From an uncultured Phycisphaerae bacterium (lineage in GTDB: Bacteria > Planctomycetota > Phycisphaerae > UBA1845 > Fen-1342), in NCBI GenBank assembly GCA_937928595.1, contig CALGJV010000004.1, positions 97,430-161,429 of the forward strand: DNA of 64,000 nucleotides, in the 5' to 3' direction. Below, one piece after another: positions 52,506-60,737 of the stretch. A program made the position numbers and the translations under genes. Below the pieces are notes generated by a model. The model searched no databases. It was not told the origin of the DNA and worked only from the letters and a program-made list of their open reading frames with translations. How positions within the stretch are numbered: the first letter of the stretch is position 1; the number at the start of each line of letters is the position of its first letter.

Positions 52506-55505
52506 TCAGGGCGCGTTGATATAGAGTTGCATAAGCTGGAAGTCGGCCAGGTCCACGTCCGCGTCGCCGTCGCCGTCGAACTCGAGGCACAGGTGGCCGG
52601 TGGTGTAGGGCTTCTGCGGCCCGCGGCCGCAGAAGGCGAAGATCGTGAAGTCGGCGATGTCGACATCGCCGTCGTTGTCGTAGTCGAACGGGCGCGGCGG
52701 AGTGGCGGACGCCAGGAAGTTCATGATGCGGCCCATGACCGCCGCGCGGGTGGCGGCCGGGCTGATCGTCTCGAACGGGAAGCCGAGCGTGACGATGTTG
52801 TACTGCGCGCCGACGACCTGCACGCCGGCGACGCCGCCCGGGCCGCCGGAATAGTTCAGGCAGGCCGTCCCGCCGGGGCGCGCCGCCAGCACGTCCGGGC
52901 TGCGCACGTCGTAGCGGGCCCCGGCGGCGGGCGAGAAACTGAACGTCGGCAGGCCGTCGAAGATGCCGCCGGGGACGGGGGCGACGGTGTAGGTGCCGGC
53001 GTTGTCGGCGACGTAGGTGACCTGGAGCCGGTCCTGGAGGAACGCCGTGCCGCCGCCCAGGCCGCCGAGGTGGTACGCGAGCTCCGACCCGCTGATCAGC
53101 AGCGAGCCGCCGTTGTTGAGGAACGTCGTCAGGCGCGACTGCTCGGTCGTGCTGAGCGTCTGGTCCTCGCTGCTCTCCGTGCCGAGGATCCAGTCCACGA
53201 TGCCGAAGTCGCCGAGGTTGACGAGCGAGCCGACGACGGCGTCGTTGACGCACGAGGAAAAGCCCAGGTTGTTGGCCGCCAGCGCTTCGGCGTGCTCGAC
53301 CACGTAGTCGAAGGCGTTGCTCAACCGCCACACCTGCCGTTCGATCGTCCGTCCGGCATAGGCGGGGGGCTGCGTGAACGTCTGGCGCGGGTTGATCTGC
53401 CGGCGCAAGCGGTCGAAGCCGTTGACGATCAGCACGCGCGCGACGCCCGAGGCGGGCCGCCGCACCGCGAGCACTTCCGACGGCATGGACTCGCCGCCGG
53501 CGTTGGTGGCGGCGATGCGGAAGTAGCGGGTGACGCCCACGGGCACGCCCGTCAGCGTGTACGAGGTCACGTTGCCCAGCACGATCGGATCGCCGAAGCC
53601 GAAGCCGTTGGCGGACTGGTAGATGACGTAGCCCGTGGCGGCGTCGCCGTAGGCGGTGCCGGTGAGCGGGGCCTGCCACGCGAGCGTGACGTTGCCGCCG
53701 CCTGCATCGATGGCGCGCACGGAGCGCGGCGTGTCCGGCGGGAAGGCCAGCGGCACGGTGCTCCCCGGCAGGCTGTTCAGGAAGCGGATGATGCCCTCGA
53801 CGCAGCTCTTGGCCATCGCGGACCGCACGCGCGGGTCGCGCAGCAGCTCCGCGTCCTGCTGGTTGTCGTGGAACGCGAGCTCGACGATCGTGGCGTCAAA
53901 CTCGTTGCCGTTCGCCGGCGTGCAGATGGCGCCGTACGAACTGGTGTACGTCGGCTCCGAGCGGTCCACCCAGGCGTGCTCGAACTCGGCCGAGCGCGCG
54001 ACCATGTCGGCGTCGACCTCGTCGGACAGGATCGTCGCGAACTGGGTCTGGTAGGTCGTGGCCCCCAGGTCCGTGATCAGGCAGATCTGCCCGCGGGCGC
54101 CGCCGCCGCTCGCGTTCGTGTGAAACTCGAGGTAAACGCGCTTCCACCGCTCGACCAGCACGCCGCCGGCCGGCTCCTGGTTCATCTCGCGGGCCCACTT
54201 GGCGGCCACGCGGACGTTGTCGCTGCCGTCGTCCAGATCCGGCACGTCCCAGATGGTCGAGTCGAAGCCGACGGCGCGGTCGCCCAGCTCGCGCTGCGCC
54301 CAGTAACGCATGCACTCCTCGTCGCGCGGGTACCCGCTGACCGTCCCCGGCCCCGGTCGCACGATGTCACCCACGCCGCCGCCCCAGCGGATCGCGTCGG
54401 CGATGATCGCCCCGCCGGTCGTGGACTGGTTCGTGATCTCTACGTAGTTCACGTCGCCGGCGACGAAGTGGTAGTCGCCGAGCCAGATCCAGCCGCTGCC
54501 CACCTGCCGGTGGTCGATCGTCACGGCCGAGATCCCGCCGCTGTGCTTGACCCGGTAGGTCTGGAGCGCGCGGTTCGAGCCGGCGATCGTGAAGCAGTAC
54601 ACCGGGTAGTAGTCCGTGACCGTGATGTTCGGCGTGTACCGGGCCGTGGCGGTCTCGCTGCCCGCGGCCGACGTCCACTTGTACACGATGCCGGAGTTCG
54701 TGACGCCGTTCTCGTAGTACTTGCTGCTCGAGCCGTTGCTCCACGAGCCGGTGAACGTGACGCCGGGATCGTCGTTATCCAGCACGATCTCCAGCGGCTG
54801 CCAGCCCACCGGGCGGAACGGCACCACCGTCGCGCCCGCGTTGAACGCGTAATGCACGAAGTAGTTCAGCATGTCGAGGTTGCCGTAGTCCTCGTTCATC
54901 GTCCACAGCACGGGGCGCTGGAGGTACCACGACGAAGCGCCGGCCGTCCAGCCGTGCCCCGCGGTCGTGAACACCACCACCCCGGACAGCGCGCCGGTCG
55001 GCTGACGGGCGGCCTGGGCGATCGGGCCGCGGTCGCCCGGGAGCGGCGGCGTCCACGGCAGCGGCTGCTCCTGGGGCTCGGAGCCCGGCGACGGCTCCGG
55101 ATCCGGCACGCCAATGAGCGCCAGCGACCCGTAGGGCGCATCCGGGCCCAGCCGCACGCGGATCCGCGTGCCGCCGAAGTCCCCCGCCGGCCGGAACGCC
55201 GCGGCAAGCTGCGCGGCCAGCTCCTCGATCTCGAGCGGCGAAAGCCGCCGGACGTCCGGGCCGGGCAACGTCAGGTCGAGCTCCAGCACGGTGCCGTCCC
55301 ACCGAATGTCATCCACGACCGTCCCCGACGGCAGCAGGGGCGCGTCGAGCGGCGCGCCCGGCTGCGGTACGACGGCGCTCTCGGCGTCCGGTTCCACGGT
55401 GGTCCACACCGCCGAGCCATGGTCCTGACGGAGAGAAGCGGCCGCCGACGCGGCCAAGCCGACGACGAGAACGAACGCGGCGAGCAGGCAGGGGCGTCGG
55501 GTCAT
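52506..55505 (-). CDS. Secreted amidase_3 protein with golvesin insert and dockerin-like tail
   Basis: A 999-aa protein. Signal peptide (LAAFVLVVGLAASAAAS), then an N-acetylmuramoyl-L-alanine amidase fold: first zinc ligand His184 in TTAGHGW, VYLEFHTNA around residue 450, and the end helix ATIVELAFHDNQQDAELL. Between these lies a golvesin-type domain (about 235-365; IVYKWTSAAGSETATARYTP). A fibronectin domain, a ThuA-like or flavodoxin-like region (VLIVNGFDRL) and two Asp-rich repeats (DYDNDGDVDIADF, DGDGDADVDLADF) follow. It may cleave peptidoglycan or a similar amide. ATG 55505 chosen on the signal peptide. Confidence 0.75.
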   Translation of the reverse strand: MTRRPCLLAAFVLVVGLAASAAASLRQDHGSAVWTTVEPDAESAVVPQPGAPLDAPLLPSGTVVDDIRWDGTVLELDLTLPGPDVRRLSPLEIEELAAQLAAAFRPAGDFGGTRIRVRLGPDAPYGSLALIGVPDPEPSPGSEPQEQPLPWTPPLPGDRGPIAQAARQPTGALSGVVVFTTAGHGWTAGASSWYLQRPVLWTMNEDYGNLDMLNYFVHYAFNAGATVVPFRPVGWQPLEIVLDNDDPGVTFTGSWSNGSSSKYYENGVTNSGIVYKWTSAAGSETATARYTPNITVTDYYPVYCFTIAGSNRALQTYRVKHSGGISAVTIDHRQVGSGWIWLGDYHFVAGDVNYVEITNQSTTGGAIIADAIRWGGGVGDIVRPGPGTVSGYPRDEECMRYWAQRELGDRAVGFDSTIWDVPDLDDGSDNVRVAAKWAREMNQEPAGGVLVERWKRVYLEFHTNASGGGARGQICLITDLGATTYQTQFATILSDEVDADMVARSAEFEHAWVDRSEPTYTSSYGAICTPANGNEFDATIVELAFHDNQQDAELLRDPRVRSAMAKSCVEGIIRFLNSLPGSTVPLAFPPDTPRSVRAIDAGGGNVTLAWQAPLTGTAYGDAATGYVIYQSANGFGFGDPIVLGNVTSYTLTGVPVGVTRYFRIAATNAGGESMPSEVLAVRRPASGVARVLIVNGFDRLRRQINPRQTFTQPPAYAGRTIERQVWRLSNAFDYVVEHAEALAANNLGFSSCVNDAVVGSLVNLGDFGIVDWILGTESSEDQTLSTTEQSRLTTFLNNGGSLLISGSELAYHLGGLGGGTAFLQDRLQVTYVADNAGTYTVAPVPGGIFDGLPTFSFSPAAGARYDVRSPDVLAARPGGTACLNYSGGPGGVAGVQVVGAQYNIVTLGFPFETISPAATRAAVMGRIMNFLASATPPRPFDYDNDGDVDIADFTIFAFCGRGPQKPYTTGHLCLEFDGDGDADVDLADFQLMQLYINAP

Positions 55506-55760
55506 CGCAGCGCACACCTCTGGTAGGGCGCGGCACCCGGTCCCCGGCGTGACACACCTTCGCGCCGCATCGGGACCTGCCGCGCGGGACGCCCCCATCA
55601 TATCATCGATCTGCGTGAGTTTCGGACCGTGCGGATGACAAACCTTCGGTTAGGACAGTCCGATAACGCTACGTCCGCCGGCCATTCGATGATTCATCGA
55701 CGTGCGGTCCGCATCGTGCGAATGCCGAGCGGCCGCGGCTTCACGGGCGGCCCGGTGGGG

Positions 55761-58700
55761 CTACTCCTGCGGAACGACGTGGACGACCACCCGCGCGGGC
55801 GTAGTTCGCAGCAAGACAGACTGGCCGTCGAATTCCGCGTGCGGCGCGCCGCCGACCTCGACGCGATCCAGCCGGCCGGCCCCGAGCGACGAGAGCGTGA
55901 GGACAAGCCCTCCGGCGGGCATTTTCATCGGTCCCTCGAGCGCGAACTCCACGACCGGGCCGCGCCGGACCAGCGTGTAGCTGACGGGACCATACGGAGT
56001 CGGCGCGTGCGCGAGCCGCACGCCGGGCTCGGCCAGCCACTCGGGGCGCACGCCGGCCGCGAGCACGAGCGCATCGTCGCGCTCACGCTCGTAGAGAAAG
56101 AAGCTGCGCGCGGCGCTGAGGAAGTCGGAACCGACCCAGGTGTGCGGCAGGTCGCCGATGAAGCGTCCGGCCGTGCGGTCGTGCCACACGATCTCGCCCC
56201 ATTGCCGCCACTCGGGCGGCGACTGGTCCGCGAGGAAGAAGTCCAGCAGCTCGTGGGCGCGCTCGGCCTGCCCCAGCCGCAGGAACGTGCTCATGAGGCG
56301 CACTTCGTACGGCGTGTAGTTCTCCCACGTCAGACGCCCGTCGCGGCGGTCGCGGAAGAAGTTGAAGTAGCGGTCGAACGTGTTCGTGCGGGCGGGCTCC
56401 GGCAGCGCGTCGCCCTCGCCGCAGGGGAACACGGCGACGGCCGTCGAGGTGGCGTCGAAGTCGCCGAGCTCCGCGCAGCCGGGGATGTAGTCCACGCCCT
56501 TGTTCTTCATCGCCAGCGCGATGGACTCGTACAGCGACGTGCGGAACGCGTCGCGCAGGGGGCTGAAGCGCGCAACAAATTCCGGCCGTTCGAGCACCTC
56601 CGCGATCGTCGCCGCGTCCCGCAGGCCGCGCAGCGTCCAGAAACCGTCCCAGTAGGAGTGCATCGGTCTGGCGGAGTAGCCCTCGTGGCTGATCGATTCC
56701 GGCACCAGACCGTACAGCACCCGCTTTTCGGGCGGGCCGTCGCGCAGCTCCGGGGTCAGCCGCTGGTTGCGCAACGCTTCGAGGTAGTCCACCCCCGCCA
56801 CGACCTGCGGCAGGTGCCGCTCCAGCAGCGCGCGGTCGCCGGTGAACTGGTGATACTTGAGCAGCGCGTAGATGAGCTGGCCGGTGCTGTCGTGCTCGGG
56901 CACCGGGTCCGGGCCGCGGCGATCCACGACGCACGGCACCTTGCCGCCCGGGTACTGGTAGCGGCTGTACCACTCCAGGAACGCCCGGACCGCCTCGGGG
57001 TGGCCGGTGTAGAGCAGAGCGGTGGAGGTCAGCGCGCCGTCACGGATCCAGCTCCGCTCGTATGTCCGCGAGCCCGGCTGGATGGCCGGTCCGTCCGCGT
57101 TGATGAGGATGTACGCCTGTGTCGCGCGGAAGGTGTCCGCGAACGCCCGCCCCGCGGGCGGCAAACTCAACTCGACGCGGTTCAGTTCGGCGCGCCAGCC
57201 CGCCGCAACCCGGGCCAGCGCCGCGTCGAACGCGGCGGCCCCGGCCGCGTCGTCGGCCGGACGCGGCGGCGCGGCCTCGTGCAGCGGCACCGCGAAAACA
57301 ACCGTGTGGGTCGCGCCGGGCTCGAGGCGGAAGTCGTACTGCCACGCGGCCGACGCCCGCTCGAACGGATCCTCGACCGCCTGCGCGGCGGGCAGGCGGC
57401 CGGTCGCCAGCGCCTCGCCGATCTCGCCGCCGGCGAACGTGGACGCGCCGAAGGCGGTCGGGCGGGTCCAGGACGTAATCCGCAACTGCCCGTTCACGAG
57501 CACGTCGCCGCCGTCCGTCGCGATGGTTCGGACGCGCGCCACCCCGCCGGTGATGTTGAGCTCCTGCCAGGGCGGCAGGACCTGGAACGGCCGCAGCGCG
57601 ACATACAACGCCCCCTCCTGCGCGGCCGCCCCCGTATTCCGAAGCTCGTAGCGGAGCAGCAGGGCCGACTCGTCCGGCCGGCCGTCCGCCAGGGCTGTGG
57701 TCGTGAGTTCGAGGTCGCCGGCCCGGGCGGTCACCGAGGGGATCGGCAGGTAGCCCTCGGCCAGCGCCGGTTGCAGCGCCGCATCTTCCCACGCCAGCAG
57801 CCGGTCGCCGCAGCGGAGCCACGGTTCGAGGCGGGGGCCGCCCTTCGCGGGCTCCGCCGCACCGGTCACGTCGAAGAGCGCCTCGCGCTCATCCGCCGCG
57901 ACGCCGACAACGGTCCACGGGGTCGCCCGGCCGAGGAAGTAGCGCGGATACTGACCGGGCGGCGCGGCGCGGGCGATGGCGGCGAAGGTCGCGTTGCCGG
58001 ACAGCGCGAACTCGGGCGGCAGCAGCTCGCAGCGGCGGAGGACGACGCCGCCCGCCGCGCTCCGGTCGCGGACGCTGATCCGCACCTGCGCGGCTTCGGC
58101 CTCCGGCAGCGGCACCCAGTCGCGTCCGCCGTTGCTGCCGCGGATGGGCGCGGCCACGTCCCACGCCTGCCCGTCGGCGGAGAGCGCGACGTCGTAGTCG
58201 GTCGCGAAGGTATCGCCCCAATTGAGCTCCAGTCCGCCGAGTTCGCGTAGCACGCCGAGATCGAGCGTGAGCGTCGGCGCCGGATCGGCGGCGGTGCTGG
58301 TCCAGTCCACGGCGCCGTCGCCCGCGAGCGCTTCGGCGGCCGCCCCCGACGAGACCGCGATCCGCGGCACGGGATGGGTCGCGACCGGCTCGGGCAGCGC
58401 CTCGAACGTGAGTTCGTCGATGTCGATGGTACCCCGCCCGCCGGTGGCCGCGGCAATGGCGAACTCGACCGCGCCGACGCGGCTCAGCGGCGCGCCGCCG
58501 GAGGGGCCCCAGGCGAACTGGAAGCGTCGAGCGCGCAGCGTCACGGTGCGCCAGTCGGTCGGGAACTCGTAGGCGCGCTGATTGACCCACCAGACGTTCT
58601 CGCCGGACGGATCGACGAGTTTGAACTCGAGGTTGTTGGGCGGTGCGTCGCCGCGCAGCCGAAAGGAGAACCGGTAGTTCCTCGGCAGCGGCAGGTCCAC

Positions 58701-58943
58701 CGGGCGGCGCAGGACGACGAAGCCCGACCCCGCCTCGAAGTGGAACGTCAGCCGCAGCGCCGGCCCCGACGGCCCCTCGACCGGGGCGATGCTCGCCCGC
58801 ACGCCGTCCGACGGCAGGACCTGCCACGCGCCCAGCGTCGCGAAGTCGTCCAGCGTCTCCGGGGCGGCGGCCGCCACCGGGCTGAGCAGCGCCGCCGTGC
58901 ACAGCAGAGCGAACCGTCGGTGAACCTGTCGCGATCGTAGCAT
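55761..58943 (-). CDS. Large secreted (alpha/alpha)6 glycoside hydrolase with CBM domains
   Basis: A 1060-aa protein. Signal peptide (FALLCTAALLSPVAAAA), two beta-sandwich modules (about 28-185, a carbohydrate-binding-type domain; and about 190-310, F5/8-type C or discoidin), a beta-sandwich linker domain and a C-terminal six-hairpin barrel. Barrel motifs include SRTYERSWIRDGALTSTALL, EHDSTGQLIYALLKYHQFTGD and HSYWDGFWTLRGL. It probably degrades an exported polysaccharide. Its promoter overlaps a LacI-type operator and it diverges from the GH1/ABC genes. Confidence 0.75.
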   Translation of the reverse strand: MLRSRQVHRRFALLCTAALLSPVAAAAPETLDDFATLGAWQVLPSDGVRASIAPVEGPSGPALRLTFHFEAGSGFVVLRRPVDLPLPRNYRFSFRLRGDAPPNNLEFKLVDPSGENVWWVNQRAYEFPTDWRTVTLRARRFQFAWGPSGGAPLSRVGAVEFAIAAATGGRGTIDIDELTFEALPEPVATHPVPRIAVSSGAAAEALAGDGAVDWTSTAADPAPTLTLDLGVLRELGGLELNWGDTFATDYDVALSADGQAWDVAAPIRGSNGGRDWVPLPEAEAAQVRISVRDRSAAGGVVLRRCELLPPEFALSGNATFAAIARAAPPGQYPRYFLGRATPWTVVGVAADEREALFDVTGAAEPAKGGPRLEPWLRCGDRLLAWEDAALQPALAEGYLPIPSVTARAGDLELTTTALADGRPDESALLLRYELRNTGAAAQEGALYVALRPFQVLPPWQELNITGGVARVRTIATDGGDVLVNGQLRITSWTRPTAFGASTFAGGEIGEALATGRLPAAQAVEDPFERASAAWQYDFRLEPGATHTVVFAVPLHEAAPPRPADDAAGAAAFDAALARVAAGWRAELNRVELSLPPAGRAFADTFRATQAYILINADGPAIQPGSRTYERSWIRDGALTSTALLYTGHPEAVRAFLEWYSRYQYPGGKVPCVVDRRGPDPVPEHDSTGQLIYALLKYHQFTGDRALLERHLPQVVAGVDYLEALRNQRLTPELRDGPPEKRVLYGLVPESISHEGYSARPMHSYWDGFWTLRGLRDAATIAEVLERPEFVARFSPLRDAFRTSLYESIALAMKNKGVDYIPGCAELGDFDATSTAVAVFPCGEGDALPEPARTNTFDRYFNFFRDRRDGRLTWENYTPYEVRLMSTFLRLGQAERAHELLDFFLADQSPPEWRQWGEIVWHDRTAGRFIGDLPHTWVGSDFLSAARSFFLYERERDDALVLAAGVRPEWLAEPGVRLAHAPTPYGPVSYTLVRRGPVVEFALEGPMKMPAGGLVLTLSSLGAGRLDRVEVGGAPHAEFDGQSVLLRTTPARVVVHVVPQE

Positions 58944-59059
58944 GGTCAGAGTCCTCGCACGCTCCCGCGGACACCGCGCCCGGCCCGGCGCTCCCGAGAC
59001 CCGCGGGCGGCCGACTCGGGGAGCGGCATCGGCCGCCGCCCGGTGCGCCGACAGGTGCG

Positions 59060-59088
59060 GGTATAGCGCGCGGGGCGTGCCGTTGCAA
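59060..59088 (-). promoter_or_regulatory. Promoter of the large glycosidase gene
   Basis: Minus strand: TTGCAA (59088-59083), 17-nt spacer, TATACC (59065-59060). The -35 is inside the operator at 59083-59098, so repressor binding would block it. Confidence 0.5.
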
Positions 59089-59098
59089 GCGCTTTCAA
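59083..59098. promoter_or_regulatory. LacI/CcpA-type operator
   Basis: TTGCAAGCGCTTTCAA, a 16-bp palindrome with one mismatch and the central CG-type core of LacI-family sites. It overlaps the -35 of the minus-strand glycosidase promoter and lies upstream of the GH1/ABC operon on the other side. Confidence 0.65.
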
Positions 59099-59278
59099 AG
59101 AACGCTACGATGGCTCAGCGGTTGGCGCCGACAGACGGCCTCGCGGCGCTGGCCGTTATGTAAAACAAGTTTCCGTTGGCACTTATGGCGACGGGCGGCC
59201 GCCGACAGGCACGCGCGGGCGGACGCTCGCCCCCAGCCGCGGCGGGCTCCGCCGGATGGCCGACTTCGGAGCGGATGG

Positions 59279-60628
59279 GTGAACGCGATTGCATTTCCGT
59301 CGGACTTCCTCTGGGGTGCGGCCACGGCGGCGTTTCAGATCGAAGGCGCGCCCCGGGCCGATGGAAAGGGGCCGAGCATCTGGGACGTGTTCCTCGCGAC
59401 GCCGGGGCGCTCGCTCCGCGGGGAGACCGGCGATGTCGCGTGCGACCATTACCATCGCTGGCAGGAAGACGTCGCGCTCATGCGGGAGCTGGGGCTGCGC
59501 TCGTACCGCTTCAGCGTGTCGTGGCCGCGGGTGCAACCGACCGGCCGGGGCCCCGCCAACGCCGCCGGGCTCGACTTCTACGACCGGCTCGTGGACGCGC
59601 TGCTGGCCGCGCAGATCGTGCCGTGCCTGACGCTGTATCACTGGGACCTGCCGGCGGCGCTGCAAATGGAGCTGGGGGGCTGGCTGCACGGGGACCTGCC
59701 GCAACTGTTCGGGGATTACGCCGAACTGGTGGCGCGGCGGCTGGGGGACCGCGTGCCGTTGTGGATCACGCTGAATGAGCCGTGGGTGGTGGTGGAGGCG
59801 GGCCACGTGGAGGGGACGCACGCGCCGGGCATCCGCGACCGGCTGTGCCGCTACCGCGTGGCGCACAACCTGATCCGCGGGCATGCGTACGCGGCGGCGC
59901 GCGTACGCGCGGCCGCCCCGCCGGTCCGCGTGAGCTTTGCGCTCAACACGACGTACAGCTACCCGGCCAGCGACGACGCGGCGGACCGGGCGGCGGCCCA
60001 GCGGGCGATGGAGGGTTTCGCCGGCTGGTTCGCCGATCCGATGCACTTCGGGGCCTACCCGGCGGTGTTGCGGGAGCGGCTGGGGCCGCTGCTGCCGGAG
60101 TTCACGCCGGCCGACGCGGCCCTGCTGCGCGGCTCGCTGGACTGTCTGGCGCTGAACTACTACTTCAGCGATGTCATCCGGCACGCGCCGGGTCACGGCG
60201 CGCTGGAGATCGAGAGCGTGCCGCAGAGGCACCGGCCGCACACGACGATGAACTGGCCCGTCGTGCCCGACGGGCTGTGCGACCTGCTCGTGTGGCTGCA
60301 CCGGCGCTACAGTGGGCTGCCGATCTACGTCACGGAAAACGGGGCGGCCTTCGAGGAAGCGCCGGACGCGGCGGGCTACGTGGACGACGCGTTGCGCATC
60401 GCGTACCTGCGCGATCACTTCGCGTCCGCGGCGCGGGCCCGCGCGGCGGGCGTCGACCTGCGCGGTTACTACGTGTGGTCCCTGCTGGACAACCTCGAAT
60501 GGTCGCAGGGCTTCAGCCAGCGGTTCGGACTCGTGCACTGCGACCGCTCGACGCTGAAGCGGACGGTCAAGGCCAGCGGGCGGTGGTACGCTGAGTTCAT
60601 CGCCACCGGCCGGCTGAACGACCGCTAG
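59279..60628 (+). CDS. GH1 beta-glucosidase
   Basis: A 449-aa GH1 enzyme that hydrolyses beta-glucosides or beta-galactosides. The acid/base Glu167 is in TLNEPW and the nucleophile Glu353 in YVTENGAAF, both intact; FLWGAATAAFQIEG and YHWDLPAALQ are family blocks. No signal peptide, so it acts on imported oligosaccharides. The GTG at 59279 follows GGAG by 7 nt. It heads a run of sugar ABC transporter genes and lies opposite a secreted glycosidase. Confidence 0.96.
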   Translation: MNAIAFPSDFLWGAATAAFQIEGAPRADGKGPSIWDVFLATPGRSLRGETGDVACDHYHRWQEDVALMRELGLRSYRFSVSWPRVQPTGRGPANAAGLDFYDRLVDALLAAQIVPCLTLYHWDLPAALQMELGGWLHGDLPQLFGDYAELVARRLGDRVPLWITLNEPWVVVEAGHVEGTHAPGIRDRLCRYRVAHNLIRGHAYAAARVRAAAPPVRVSFALNTTYSYPASDDAADRAAAQRAMEGFAGWFADPMHFGAYPAVLRERLGPLLPEFTPADAALLRGSLDCLALNYYFSDVIRHAPGHGALEIESVPQRHRPHTTMNWPVVPDGLCDLLVWLHRRYSGLPIYVTENGAAFEEAPDAAGYVDDALRIAYLRDHFASAARARAAGVDLRGYYVWSLLDNLEWSQGFSQRFGLVHCDRSTLKRTVKASGRWYAEFIATGRLNDR

Positions 60629-60679
60629 CGCGCGGCGGCGGGCGGCCACCGCTCGACAGCAGTGGTGCGGTATGAGAGG

Positions 60680-60702
60680 CACTGCTCAAGAGCAGTGGCA
60701 CC
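60680..60702. repeat. Dispersed palindrome, copy 2
   Basis: CACTGCTC and GAGCAGTG arms around AA, then GCACC; same element as 8026-8043. A degenerate second copy (CTCGACAGCAGTGG) precedes it at about 60653-60666. It lies in the gap between the GH1 gene and the transporter. Confidence 0.8.
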
Positions 60703-60737
60703 GGGCGGCCGCGCGGGCCCGTCGGTGCGAGGTGCGG

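Larger units (their letters stand above)
58944..59278. other. Divergent regulatory region of the sugar locus
   Basis: A 335-bp gap. It contains a minus-strand promoter (59060-59088) and a near-palindromic operator (59083-59098). The right half, 59100-59278, has no clear plus-strand promoter. No gene is seen. Confidence 0.6.

Noticed and set aside
50664..55526. A 1620-codon open frame on the plus strand
   Set aside because: Antisense to the two secreted dockerin-tailed proteins, whose signal peptides and motifs are clear. The frame is low-complexity Arg/Val/His-rich and is a shadow.
55638..55665. CAAA-N16-TCCGATAA as a sigma-28 promoter
   Set aside because: Spacing and -35 are off by one or more, and the next plus-strand gene is far away; the genes on both sides are on the minus strand.
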